Shown here piece by piece: positions 32,982 to 40,897 of a stretch of 64,000 bases of DNA. This DNA comes from Nocardia pseudobrasiliensis NBRC 108224 (GTDB taxonomy: Bacteria > Actinomycetota > Actinomycetes > Mycobacteriales > Mycobacteriaceae). The notes under the pieces are model-generated. The model ran no database searches. It saw nothing but the letters and a program-made list of their open reading frames with translations, and was not told where the DNA came from. Position 1 is the first letter of the stretch, and the number at the start of each line of letters is the position of its first letter. Position numbers and translations under genes: made by a program. Location of the stretch: the NCBI RefSeq assembly GCF_001613105.1, contig NZ_BDBS01000023.1, positions 158,171 through 222,170 on the forward strand. Reading direction: 5' to 3'.

Positions 32982-33904
32982 TGGAGGGCACCCACTCGCG
33001 CGTAGTACGCCGCGCCGACCAGACCCGCGCGAGCGCCGAACTCCCCCAATACGACTCGCGGCGGTGTGGCCACCTTGAGCAGTTTGTCGAAACGGCCCTG
33101 TAGGGCTCCGGTGAGCGCCGCGCCCGCGCCCGCCAGACCGCCGCCGAGGACGATCAGATCGGGGCAGGTGGCGTGGATCGCGCCGAACAGTCCCTCGGCC
33201 AGGGCGTCGACGGCGTCGTCCACCACGTGGCGGGCGTCGGGGTCGGTGTCCAGGTCCGCGAAAACCTCTTCCGCGCCGGAGATTTCGCGGCCGGTGCGGG
33301 CGGTGTACGCGCGGGCGATGGCCGCGCCGGAGGCGACGGTCTCCACGCAGCCGATACTGCCGCAGGGACAGGGCAATCCGTCGCGATGCCGCACCGGGAT
33401 GTGCCCGTATTCGCCCGCCTGCCCGGCCGCGCCGCGGACCAGACGGCCGTCCACCGACAGCGTTCCGCTGATCCCGGTGCCGAGGATGACCACGCACACG
33501 TCGTCGTGGCCGCGGCCTGCGCCATATCGCCATTCGGCCCAGCCCGCGACCGCGACGTCGTGTTCGAACAGCACCGGAAAGCCCCAGCGGTCGGGAAAGC
33601 GGTTGCCCACCTTCACATCCCGCCAGCCGATATTGCTGCTGAAGACCGCGAGTCCCTGATCCGGATCCACGATTCCGGGTACGACCACGGCCGCCCGGGT
33701 CACTCGGTCGCGCAGATGCTGTGGAAGTTCGGCAAGCAGTTTCGCGCCGATATCGCCCATGGCGTCGAAGGCCGCCTCCCCGCGTGGGGTGGCGACCGTG
33801 CCCGTCGTCAGAACGGTTCCGGCGACATCGGTGATCTCGGCCTTGATCGTGGTGCCGCCGACATCGACGGCGAGCACCAGGTCATCGGGGGCCACGGCGG
33901 TCAC
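32978..33904 (-). CDS. ROK-family sugar kinase (GalNAc/GlcNAc kinase candidate)
   Basis: The protein has 308 residues with ATP motif LVLAVDVGGTTIKAEITDVA, catalytic-region VLFEHDVAVAGWAEW, the phosphate-2 block VVILGTGISGTLSVDG, and the ROK zinc motif GHIPVRHRDGLPCPCGSIGC with its His and three Cys intact. ROK kinases phosphorylate free hexoses or N-acetyl-hexosamines at C6. Here the sugar arrives through an ABC importer without phosphorylation, so a kinase is needed before NagA. It lies 9 bases after the SIS gene stop and is coupled by GTGA to the repeat-protein gene. Confidence 0.92.
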   Translation of the reverse strand: MTAVAPDDLVLAVDVGGTTIKAEITDVAGTVLTTGTVATPRGEAAFDAMGDIGAKLLAELPQHLRDRVTRAAVVVPGIVDPDQGLAVFSSNIGWRDVKVGNRFPDRWGFPVLFEHDVAVAGWAEWRYGAGRGHDDVCVVILGTGISGTLSVDGRLVRGAAGQAGEYGHIPVRHRDGLPCPCGSIGCVETVASGAAIARAYTARTGREISGAEEVFADLDTDPDARHVVDDAVDALAEGLFGAIHATCPDLIVLGGGLAGAGAALTGALQGRFDKLLKVATPPRVVLGEFGARAGLVGAAYYARVGALQ

Positions 33905-33913
33905 GACGCGCCC

Positions 33914-34825
33914 CTACCCGAGGATCACCGACCGGTTCAGGCTGCGCGGGTGGTCCGGGTCCAGGCCCAGATCCGCCGAGCGCAGCACACACAACCGGTG
34001 CAGGCGCACCAGATCGGCCATCGGGTCGATATCGCGCTGTTCGAAATGCGCGCCGGTGGCCTTGACGTCGTCGGCCAGGCTGGGATCCACCTGGCCGAAC
34101 GCCCATACCGCGCGGTCGGGTGCGGCGATGCTGATCGGGCCGTGTCGGTATTCGGTCGCCAGATAGCTCTCGGCCCAGGACTGGCAGGATTCGCGCAGCT
34201 TCAACCCCGCCTCCTCGGCCAGCGCGGCCGCGAAGCCCAGGCCCACGAAGCTGATCTGCTCGGCGAAACGCACTGCGGCGACGGAGGTTTCGAGGTCCTC
34301 GGCAAGAACCGAGCGGGCCTGGGCGATGACCGGGCTCAGATCCTCGCCCAGATGCCAGCGCAGGATCGCCAGCGTGGTGGTCGCGAAGCGGGTCTGCACG
34401 ACCGACTCCTCGTCGACCTCGTCGATGAGGATCGGATCGCCCAACTCCAGCACCGGGGTGCCCGGACTGGAACAGATCACCGTGCGCGGCACCCCGGTCG
34501 GGATATTGCGCATGGCCTCGACGACCTCGGTGGTGGTGCCGGAGCGGCAGATCACCAGATATCGGTCGTAGTCGCGGCTGGTGCGCACATCGCTCGCGGG
34601 CCAGGCGTCGGTCAGGCCCTGACCGGCTGACTCACGCAGCGCGGCGATGGCGCGGGACATGAAAAGCGAGGTGCCACAACCGATGACGGCCACGCGCTCG
34701 CCCGGCTGCGGCAGCAGGGCGGCGTTGTCGGTGGCGATCGACGCGGCGCGCGTCCAGTCGTCGGGCTGCGTGGCCACCTCGGCGGCCAGATGAGTTTCGG
34801 GGATTCGCTCGGCAGAGGTCGGCAC
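33914..34825 (-). CDS. SIS-domain sugar-phosphate isomerase/deaminase (AgaS/GlmS-isomerase-like)
   Basis: The protein has 303 residues. Sugar-isomerase motifs are VAVIGCGTSLFMSRAIAALR and VICRSGTTTEVVEAMRNIPT in the first SIS domain, with FVGLGFAAALAEEAGLKLRE and ATEYRHGPISIAAPDRAVWA in the second (the RHGP motif is typical of the group). Relatives convert glucosamine- or galactosamine-6-phosphate to the ketose-6-phosphate with loss of ammonia. It is first gene of the minus-strand amino-sugar operon. GTG 34825 lacks a clear ribosome site. TTGATC half-sites lie just upstream, between it and the divergent ABC operon. Confidence 0.88.
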   Translation of the reverse strand: MPTSAERIPETHLAAEVATQPDDWTRAASIATDNAALLPQPGERVAVIGCGTSLFMSRAIAALRESAGQGLTDAWPASDVRTSRDYDRYLVICRSGTTTEVVEAMRNIPTGVPRTVICSSPGTPVLELGDPILIDEVDEESVVQTRFATTTLAILRWHLGEDLSPVIAQARSVLAEDLETSVAAVRFAEQISFVGLGFAAALAEEAGLKLRESCQSWAESYLATEYRHGPISIAAPDRAVWAFGQVDPSLADDVKATGAHFEQRDIDPMADLVRLHRLCVLRSADLGLDPDHPRSLNRSVILG

Positions 34826-34833
34826 GAACTCAG

Positions 34834-34892
34834 GATCAACCCGATTGATCGTTCATGTCAACTTAACAACGAAAACGGTCACAAACGATCAA
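34834..34892. promoter_or_regulatory. candidate DeoR-type operators between the two amino-sugar operons
   Basis: GATCAA-N5-TTGATC (34834-34850) is an inverted repeat. The TTGATCGTT at 34845-34853 pairs with AACGATCAA at 34884-34892 as a second, wider perfect repeat. A looser TTGTTCATTG lies at 34921. These half-sites are concentrated in the only shared promoter gap of the divergent operons, whose last gene encodes a DeoR regulator. Confidence 0.55.
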
Positions 34893-34943
34893 CATAGGGG
34901 CTAGATTCTGACCAAACGGATTGTTCATTGAAAGGTCTAGCTC

Positions 34944-36188
34944 GTGAAACGTCCACTCCGCGGCGCAGTTTCGTCGTTCGCGCTGTTCACCGGCCTGGTG
35001 TTGGCGGTGTCGTCCTGTGGGTTCGGCGGCAACAAGTCCGATGCGTCGGATCCGAACTCCCTGTCCTTCCTGGCACCGATCTACAGCGACGGCACCAAGT
35101 CGGAGTGGGACAAGATCATCTCCGATTTCCAGAAGCAGAACCCCGACGTCAAGGTCACGCTGCAGATGGAGTCCTGGGATTCGATCAACGATGTCGTGCG
35201 CACGAAGCTGCAGAGCGACTCCACCACCCCGGACATCCTGAACATCGACGCGTACTCGAGCTTCGCCACCGACGGCAAGCTGTACCCGGCCACCGATATC
35301 GTCGAACCGTCGGTGATCAGCGATATCCAGCCCGGTTTCGCCAAGAATGCCTCGATCGACGGAACCCAGTGGGCGCTACCGCTGTTCGCCTCCACGCGCA
35401 CGCTGTTCTACAACACCGACCTGTTCAGCAAGGCCGGTATCGCCGCGCCGCCCAAGACCTGGGCCGAGCTGACCGAGGACGCCAAGAAGATCCAGGCGCT
35501 CGGCGGCGGCGTATCCGGCTACGGTCTGCCGCTGGGCAGCGAGGAGGCCCAGGGCGAGACCTCCATCTGGACCTTCGGCGCGGGTGGCAACTGGTCCGAC
35601 GGTAACAAGATCACCGTCGACACCCCGCAGAACCGAGAGGGCGTCGCCGCCATGAAGGCGATGGCGGAATCCGGTGGGACCCAGCCGAATCCGGGCGCGA
35701 CCAACCGCCTGGACGCGCTGAACGCCTTCTACCAGGGCAAGATCGGCATGATCGAGGGTCTGCCGCCCACCATCGGCCAGATCGCGCAGAAGAACCCGGG
35801 CCTGAAGTACGCGACCGCGCCCTCGCCCACCAAGTCCGGTGACCCGGTCACCCTGGGTGTCGCCGATCATCTGATGGCGTTCAAGAAGGACGGCAAGAAG
35901 CAGGCCGCGATCAAGAAGTTCCTGACCTTCTTCTACTCCGCGCAGACCTACGCGGGCTTCGTGAAGTCCGAGCACTTCATCCCGATCACCAACAGCGGCA
36001 CCCAGGCCATGGCCGATGACCCGGTCACCAAGGCCTTCGCGGCCACCCTGCCGGTGGCCAAGTTCTACCCCAGCAACAACCCGAAGTGGGGTGCGGCCCA
36101 GGGCGCGATCCGCCAGCAGATGGGCACCATCGCGCAGGGCGCCGATCCGGCGTCGGTGCTGGGCAAGATTCAGCAGGCGGCGAGTTGA
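34944..36188 (+). CDS. ABC transporter sugar-binding lipoprotein (family 1)
   Basis: The protein has 414 residues from GTG 34944 (AAAGG upstream) with a lipoprotein signal peptide ending in LAVSSCGFG. The MalE/UgpB-type solute-binding pattern is clear: SEWDKIISDFQKQNPDVKVT, SDSTTPDILNIDAYSSFATD, WALPLFASTRTLFYNTDLFS and FYQGKIGMIEGLPPTIGQIA. It would capture an N-acetylated amino sugar or oligosaccharide for the two permeases downstream. The first permease starts inside its stop codon. It is divergent from the SIS-kinase-nagA operon. Confidence 0.93.
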   Translation: MKRPLRGAVSSFALFTGLVLAVSSCGFGGNKSDASDPNSLSFLAPIYSDGTKSEWDKIISDFQKQNPDVKVTLQMESWDSINDVVRTKLQSDSTTPDILNIDAYSSFATDGKLYPATDIVEPSVISDIQPGFAKNASIDGTQWALPLFASTRTLFYNTDLFSKAGIAAPPKTWAELTEDAKKIQALGGGVSGYGLPLGSEEAQGETSIWTFGAGGNWSDGNKITVDTPQNREGVAAMKAMAESGGTQPNPGATNRLDALNAFYQGKIGMIEGLPPTIGQIAQKNPGLKYATAPSPTKSGDPVTLGVADHLMAFKKDGKKQAAIKKFLTFFYSAQTYAGFVKSEHFIPITNSGTQAMADDPVTKAFAATLPVAKFYPSNNPKWGAAQGAIRQQMGTIAQGADPASVLGKIQQAAS

Positions 36189-37078
36189 GGGGCGCCCTGA
36201 TCCGATCCACGGCAACGCTGCGCGCGTTGCCGTGGATCGGCCCGGTGCTGGTACTGATCGCCGGGGTGGTCGCGTTCCCGGCCGGGTACATGGTGTGGAC
36301 CAGCACCCGCGATCTGAGCCCCTACGGGCAGGATCGCGGCCCGGCCGGCCTGGCGAACTTCCGAAAGCTGTTCGCCATCGAGGAATTGGGCAGCATTCTG
36401 CTGCACACCGTGGTCTGGGTGATCGCGGTCGTGGTCATCACGCTGGTGCTGTCCACGGCGCTGGCGCAGTTCCTGAACAAGCAGTTCCCGGGCCGCACCG
36501 CGGTGCGGCTGGCGATTCTGGTGCCATGGGCGGCGTCGGTGGTGATGACGACGACGATCTTCGAGTACATGCTCAATCCGGATATCGGCATCGCCAACCG
36601 GTTCCTCGTCGATATCGGCGTGCTGGACCGGGGTTTCGGCTTCACCAAGCAGGCGGGTCCGGCATTCCTGGTGGCGATCGGCGTCGCGGTGTTCGTCTCG
36701 GTGCCGTTCACCACCTATACGATCCTGGCCGGGCTGCAGGCGATTCCGGCCGAGATCGAGGAGGCGGGCCGGGTCGACGGCGCGGGCGCCTGGCAGCGCT
36801 ACCGGCATCTGACGCTGCCGCAGCTGCGCCCGGCGATCGCGGTGGCGACGATCATCAACATCATCAACGTCTTCAACTCGCTGCCCATTCTGCAGGTGTT
36901 GACCGGCAGTATCGCGGGTTTCGACGCCGATACGACAACCACGTTGACCTTCAAGCTGATTCGGCAGAATCAGCAGGTCGGCACGGCCGCGGCCATGAGC
37001 GTGCTGAACTTCGTGCTGATCATCGTGATCATCGCGGTGTATGTGCGGCTCACCCGATCGGCGCGCGAGGAGGCGTGA
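36185..37078 (+). CDS. ABC sugar transporter permease, MalF type
   Basis: The protein has 297 residues if it starts at TTG 36185, which overlaps the stop of the binding-protein gene (TTGA); no better start exists in a plausible place. It has six membrane segments, the first LPWIGPVLVLIAGVVAFPAG. The EAA loop is EEAGRVDGAGAWQRYRHLTL followed by PQLRPAI. The gene ends in a one-base overlap with the next permease gene. Confidence 0.9.
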   Translation: MRGALIRSTATLRALPWIGPVLVLIAGVVAFPAGYMVWTSTRDLSPYGQDRGPAGLANFRKLFAIEELGSILLHTVVWVIAVVVITLVLSTALAQFLNKQFPGRTAVRLAILVPWAASVVMTTTIFEYMLNPDIGIANRFLVDIGVLDRGFGFTKQAGPAFLVAIGVAVFVSVPFTTYTILAGLQAIPAEIEEAGRVDGAGAWQRYRHLTLPQLRPAIAVATIINIINVFNSLPILQVLTGSIAGFDADTTTTLTFKLIRQNQQVGTAAAMSVLNFVLIIVIIAVYVRLTRSAREEA

Positions 37079-37998
37079 TGACAGCATCCAATCCGGTCAC
37101 CGTCGATCGGGCCGCCGCGGCCGCGACCGCCGAAGCGATTGTGCCGCAGGGTGATTCGAACCTCACCCCTCGCAAGGTGCGGCGACGGTGGGATCTGACC
37201 GCGGTCGGCGTCGTGATCGCGGCGATATTCCTGATTCCGTATCTGGTGATGGTGCTCGGCTCGCTCAAGCCGCGTTCGGAGATCCTGCGGATTCCGCCGA
37301 CCTACATTCCCGAACAGTGGCGGCCGGACAACTACGCCACCATGTGGGACACGCCCGAGACGCCCCTGCCGTTCAATCTCGTGAGCACGATCGTGATCTC
37401 GGTGTTCGCGACGGTGATCGTGCTGCTGGTGGCGATTCCGGCGGCGTATTACTCGGCGCGACGGAAGTTTCCGGGCAAGGTCGCGTTTCTGGGGCTGGTA
37501 CTGGTCACGCAGATGTTGCAGCCGGTTGTGCTGGTGACGGGTCTGTTACGGGAATTCTTCACCCTGGGCATCAACGACACCTGGCTGGCCATGATTCTGG
37601 TGAACGCGGCGTTCAACCTGTCGTTCGCGGTGTGGATTCTGCACAGCTTCTTCGCCTCGGTGCCGGTGGAGATCGAGGAGGCGGCACAGCTGGACGGGCT
37701 GAACCGGATTCAGATCCTGACGCGCGTGAGCCTGCCGCTGGTGTGGCCGGGCATCGTGACGGCGACGATCTTCGCCTTCGTCTCGTGCTGGAACGAATTC
37801 GCCGCGAGCCTCGTGATCCTGACCACGCCGGAGAATCAGCCGCTGTCGGTGGCCTTGACGAAGTTCATCGGGCAGTACGACACGGCTTGGCAATATGTGT
37901 TCGCTATCTCTACCGTCGGCATCGTGCCCGTCGTCATCTTGTTCGCGCTCATCGAGAAGCGCCTGGTCGCAGGTCTCACCGCCGGAAGCGTGAAATGA
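37078..37998 (+). CDS. ABC sugar transporter permease, MalG type
   Basis: This 306-residue permease has a polar N-terminal extension of about 45 residues before the first helix (LTAVGVVIAAIFLIPYLVMV). The EAA loop is IEEAAQLDGLNRIQILTRVS followed by LPLVWPGI. Its ATG shares one base with the previous stop (TGATG) and its stop overlaps the DeoR start (ATGA). No ATPase gene accompanies the two permeases, as is common for actinomycete sugar importers energised by a shared MsiK/UgpC-type ATPase encoded elsewhere. Confidence 0.92.
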   Translation: MTASNPVTVDRAAAAATAEAIVPQGDSNLTPRKVRRRWDLTAVGVVIAAIFLIPYLVMVLGSLKPRSEILRIPPTYIPEQWRPDNYATMWDTPETPLPFNLVSTIVISVFATVIVLLVAIPAAYYSARRKFPGKVAFLGLVLVTQMLQPVVLVTGLLREFFTLGINDTWLAMILVNAAFNLSFAVWILHSFFASVPVEIEEAAQLDGLNRIQILTRVSLPLVWPGIVTATIFAFVSCWNEFAASLVILTTPENQPLSVALTKFIGQYDTAWQYVFAISTVGIVPVVILFALIEKRLVAGLTAGSVK

Positions 37999-38774
37999 CC
38001 GCTGCGACGGATAGATCCCAGCGCTGGAACCGGCTGCTGGAATTGCTGGCCGACACCGGCCGGTTGTCGGTGGAGGAGGCGGCCGAGCAATTGGGCGTCT
38101 CCCCCGCGACCATCCGCCGCGACTTCACCGCCCTCGCCGATCAGCAGTTGGCGACCCGCACGCACGGCGGCATCGTGGCGACCTCGGTCGCCTACGAACT
38201 GCCCGCCCGCTATCGCGGTGGCGATGCCGCCAAGCAGCGGGTCGCCGAACACGCTGCGAGCCTGGTACTTCCGACCGAGGTGGTGGGCCTCAACGGCGGC
38301 ACCACCACCACGGCCGTGGCCCGCGCGCTGGCCGGCCGTCCCGATCTGGCCACCGCCGAGCTGACCATAGTCACCAACGCCCTCAATATCGCCGGTGAAA
38401 TGGTCCTGCGCCCGCATCTGCGTACCATCTGCATCGGGGGCCAGGCCCGCCGCGAGTCCTATGAACTGCACGGCCCCCTGGCCGAACGCGCCATGGCCGA
38501 ATTACGTCTGGACACTTTGATTCTCGGCGTCAACGCCATCACCGCCGAAGGCGGCGCCCAGGGCCGCCACCTCGACGAATCCGGTATCAACGCTGAAATG
38601 GTTCGCCGCGCCGAACGAGTCATCGCCGTGGCCACCGCCGACAAACTCGAAAAAACCGCCCTCGCCCGAATCTGCTCCATCGAAGATGTGGACATCCTCG
38701 TCATGGACACCGCCGCCGCCCCGGACGCCCTCAACGCCATCCGCGAGGCGGGGGTTCGGGTGGATCTCGTTTGA
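37995..38774 (+). CDS. DeoR-family transcriptional regulator (AgaR-like)
   Basis: The protein has 259 residues. The DeoR helix-turn-helix (residues about 10-65) reads RLLELLADTGRLSVEEAAEQ, LGVSPATIRRDFTALADQQL, then TRTHGG. The sensor domain has the sugar-phosphate isomerase-like fold motifs VGLNGGTTTTAVARAL, IVTNALNIAGEM and LDTLILGVNAITAEGGAQGR. DeoR proteins of this type respond to phosphorylated intermediates such as ketose-phosphates. As the last gene of the importer operon it probably represses both divergent operons through the TTGATC repeats at 34834-34892. Confidence 0.92.
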   Translation: MTAATDRSQRWNRLLELLADTGRLSVEEAAEQLGVSPATIRRDFTALADQQLATRTHGGIVATSVAYELPARYRGGDAAKQRVAEHAASLVLPTEVVGLNGGTTTTAVARALAGRPDLATAELTIVTNALNIAGEMVLRPHLRTICIGGQARRESYELHGPLAERAMAELRLDTLILGVNAITAEGGAQGRHLDESGINAEMVRRAERVIAVATADKLEKTALARICSIEDVDILVMDTAAAPDALNAIREAGVRVDLV

Positions 38775-38790
38775 GCGCAGCGGCTTTCGG

Positions 38791-38889
38791 TCAGGCTGTA
38801 CCGTCAGCGGCGGTGGCGTCCCACAGGGCTTGTTCGCCGGAGGTTTCCCGCTCCATCCAGGCGAGTTGATATGCGTCGGCCAAGTCCAC
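38791..38889 (-). CDS. possible 32-residue protein downstream of the RelE-like toxin
   Basis: A short frame starting at GTG 38889 has GGGGG six bases upstream. It reads MDLADAYQLAWMERETSGEQ and ends ALWDATAADGTA. The acidic, helical composition and the SGEQALWDAT ending look like the tail of small antitoxin-type proteins. It begins 26 bases after the stop of the toxin gene on the same strand. It may be an independent small gene or the remnant of a larger one. There is no family match by eye. Confidence 0.35.
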   Translation of the reverse strand: MDLADAYQLAWMERETSGEQALWDATAADGTA

Positions 38890-38914
38890 GGCAATCCCCC
38901 GTTCATACTCGCGA

Positions 38915-39178
38915 TCATCGGTACGCGTCGGAACGCTTGGCGACGACGAACACTGTGATCGTGCCTGTTTTGTCGTCGATGCTGTAGACGATTCGGTACT
39001 GGCCGAAGCGGATTCGCCAGTCGTTCGGCCTGCCGACGATCTTCTTCACCCCGGCGGGCCGGGGATCGTCGGCCAGGTCGATGATCATGCGCAATGCCGT
39101 GCCGAACGCTTCGCGGGGCAGACGTTGCAGTTGTTTCAGGACCTCGGGATGGAATTCGATTCGCATCCGTCCGGTCAC
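38915..39178 (-). CDS. RelE/ParE-superfamily toxin
   Basis: The protein has 87 residues from GTG 39178 (or ATG 39166). The RelE fold signature is present: IEFHPEVLKQLQRLPREAFG, a central DLADDPRPAGVKKIVGRPND, and WRIRFGQYRIVYSIDD with the basic WRIR/YRI motif. Family members cut mRNA at the ribosome or poison gyrase until bound by the antitoxin. The start overlaps the antitoxin stop by four bases (GTGA), the standard toxin-antitoxin arrangement with the antitoxin first. Confidence 0.92.
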   Translation of the reverse strand: MTGRMRIEFHPEVLKQLQRLPREAFGTALRMIIDLADDPRPAGVKKIVGRPNDWRIRFGQYRIVYSIDDKTGTITVFVVAKRSDAYR

Positions 39179-39447
39179 GATGCGAGTAGTTCGGCCGGAT
39201 CGACGCCGAGCGATTCGAGCATCTCCGCCATCGACATGGTCTTGAACTTCTCGTCGCGCAGTTCGCGCAGACGCAGGGCATCCAACAGATCGGCATGCTC
39301 GTGCAGCCGCTCGTAGTCGGCCATCGAGATGATGACCGCGATCTCACTACCGCTGTCGGTGATGATGGCTTCCTCACCGGTCGCGGCCACACTCCGCACG
39401 ACGGCCCCCAGCTGCGCGCGTAGCTCCCGCAAGCTGTGTGTACTCAT
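39175..39447 (-). CDS. Phd/YefM-family antitoxin
   Basis: The protein has 90 residues from ATG 39447, with alternative in-frame ATGs at 39456 and 39465. The N-terminal Phd/YefM DNA-binding fold reads STHSLRELRAQLGAVVRSVA and AIITDSGSEIAVIISMADYE. The C-terminal helix (LLDALRLRELRDEKFKTMSM) would wrap the toxin. AACATGTT at 39452-39459 is a perfect palindrome at the start of the operon and may be the site by which the pair represses itself. Confidence 0.92.
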   Translation of the reverse strand: MSTHSLRELRAQLGAVVRSVAATGEEAIITDSGSEIAVIISMADYERLHEHADLLDALRLRELRDEKFKTMSMAEMLESLGVDPAELLAS

Positions 39448-39498
39448 AGTCAACATGTTACTCATTCGGAGCCGTCGGGGTGGGCGGAGGGGGGCTCG

Positions 39499-40224
39499 TC
39501 AGCGAGTCGGGTGAGCGCCGCCGTTGACGTTGACGGTTTGTGCGGTGATGTGGCGGGCTCCAGGGGTGGTGAGGAAGTGGACTGTGGCGGCGATGTCTTC
39601 GGGGGCGCCCGGGCGGGCGGTGAAGGTGTTGGAGATCAAGGTTTCTCGGCGCTGCGGGGTGAGTTTGTCGCGAAAGAATTCCGTGTCGGCGATGTAGCCC
39701 GGGGAGACGACATTGCAGGTGATGCCGCGGGGGCCGAGGGTGCGGGCCAGGTCGATGTTCCAGGAGGAGAGGGCGGCCTTGGCTGCGCCGTAGGAGCCGG
39801 AGCCGTTGTCGGCGGCGATCGAACCGAGGTGGATCACGGTGGCGCCCTCGGTGAGGCGGTCGGTGAGGGCATGGGTGGTGAGGACCGCGCTGAGCAGGTT
39901 GGCGTTCAGATTGGACCACCAGCTTTCGGCGAGGGCGGTGAGGTCCTCGGGTTCGGGGCGGTCGAATCCCGTTTGGCCACCGGCATTGTTGATCAGGACG
40001 TCGAGGCGATCGGGCAGGCGGGCGGCCAGGGTCGAGATCTGCTCGGGGTCGGTGTGGTCGCACGCGATCGCATGGGCCCGCTCGCCCAAGGTCGCGACGG
40101 ACTTCTCCAGAACCTCGACGCGGCGGCCGGTGAGGTAGACGGTGTCGCCGTCGCCGAGGAAGCGCTCGGCGATCGCGTATCCGATTCCCGTTCCGCCGCC
40201 GGTCACCAGGACTGTGCGTGCCAT
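39499..40224 (-). CDS. SDR-family oxidoreductase
   Basis: The 241-residue classical short-chain dehydrogenase has cofactor motif TGGGTGIG (residues 8-15), LINNAGGQ, the catalytic Ser in HLGSIAA, and YGAAK with Tyr/Lys. The basic RR after beta-2 (LTGRRVEVLE) favours NADP(H). The substrate is unknown. A GGGAGGG ribosome site precedes ATG 40224. It is divergent from a MarR regulator; two TTTAG-type palindromes lie in the 96-base gap, so it is probably the MarR target. Confidence 0.92.
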   Translation of the reverse strand: MARTVLVTGGGTGIGYAIAERFLGDGDTVYLTGRRVEVLEKSVATLGERAHAIACDHTDPEQISTLAARLPDRLDVLINNAGGQTGFDRPEPEDLTALAESWWSNLNANLLSAVLTTHALTDRLTEGATVIHLGSIAADNGSGSYGAAKAALSSWNIDLARTLGPRGITCNVVSPGYIADTEFFRDKLTPQRRETLISNTFTARPGAPEDIAATVHFLTTPGARHITAQTVNVNGGAHPTR

Positions 40225-40244
40225 CAGGATTCCCTCCCAGTAGA

Positions 40245-40291
40245 TTTAGATCTAAACGAACATCGCCCACTGTAGTCGTTTAGGTCTAAAC
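40245..40291. promoter_or_regulatory. two palindromic operators between SDR and marR genes
   Basis: TTTAGATCTAAA (40245-40256) is a perfect 12-base palindrome and GTTTAGGTCTAAAC (40278-40291) a near-perfect one of the same motif. Their centres are 34 bases apart, about three helical turns, so two dimers would bind the same DNA face. They lie in the gap between the divergent SDR and marR genes. Confidence 0.75.
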
Positions 40292-40320
40292 TGCAAGGCG
40301 AACAGCGAAGGAGGTGCGCG

Positions 40321-40857
40321 ATGGCAGCCGACGCCGCCGATGAGATCGCGGCGGCCTGGGAGCGGGAACGTCCGGGTACGCCCACCGAATCGATCGGCAT
40401 CGTGACCCGACTGTGGCAGCTGGCCAAGATCTTCGGCGAGGATCGTCGCCGGGTGCTGGCGGTCGCGGGGGTGGATACGGCCACGCTGGATCTGCTCAGT
40501 GTGCTGCGCCGCAGTTCCCCGCCCTACACGCTGAGCACTCGCGAACTCGCGCACCGCACCCTCGTGACCCCGGGCGCGATCTCCCAGCGCGTGGCCCGCG
40601 CCGAGCGCGACGGGCTGGTGCTGCGTCGCTCCGAACCGGGCGGGCGCACGGTCTGGGTGGAACTCACCGCGGCGGGGCACGAATTGGTCGAGCGCACGGT
40701 CGATCTGGTGCTCGAACGGGAAGTGGAACTGCTGGAGACCCTCGACACCGATCAGCGCGCTCAGCTCGCCGAACTGTTGCGCACCCTGCTCGAAGACGTC
40801 CGGCAGCGCACCGGGAACGACGGATTGACGCAGGTGGGACATCCGGAAGCGGGCTGA
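40321..40857 (+). CDS. MarR-family transcriptional regulator
   Basis: The protein has 178 residues from ATG 40321 with a strong GAAGGAGG site. The winged helix-turn-helix includes TLDLLSVLRRSSPPYTLSTR, LVTPGAISQRVARAERDGLV and the wing RRSEPGGRTVWVELTAAGHE. The N-terminal WERERPGTPTESIGIVTRLW is usual for actinomycete members. It probably autoregulates and controls the divergent SDR through the two TTTAG palindromes at 40245-40291. Confidence 0.93.
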   Translation: MAADAADEIAAAWERERPGTPTESIGIVTRLWQLAKIFGEDRRRVLAVAGVDTATLDLLSVLRRSSPPYTLSTRELAHRTLVTPGAISQRVARAERDGLVLRRSEPGGRTVWVELTAAGHELVERTVDLVLEREVELLETLDTDQRAQLAELLRTLLEDVRQRTGNDGLTQVGHPEAG

Positions 40858-40897
40858 TCCGGCGACCGTTGCCGATCAGAAACATTCGCCGTGCAAT

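Noticed and set aside
36016..37077. Upstream extension of the second sugar permease frame
   Set aside because: The sequence before 37078 is out of frame with the first permease, which is clearly coding; ATG 37078 gives the expected permease length.
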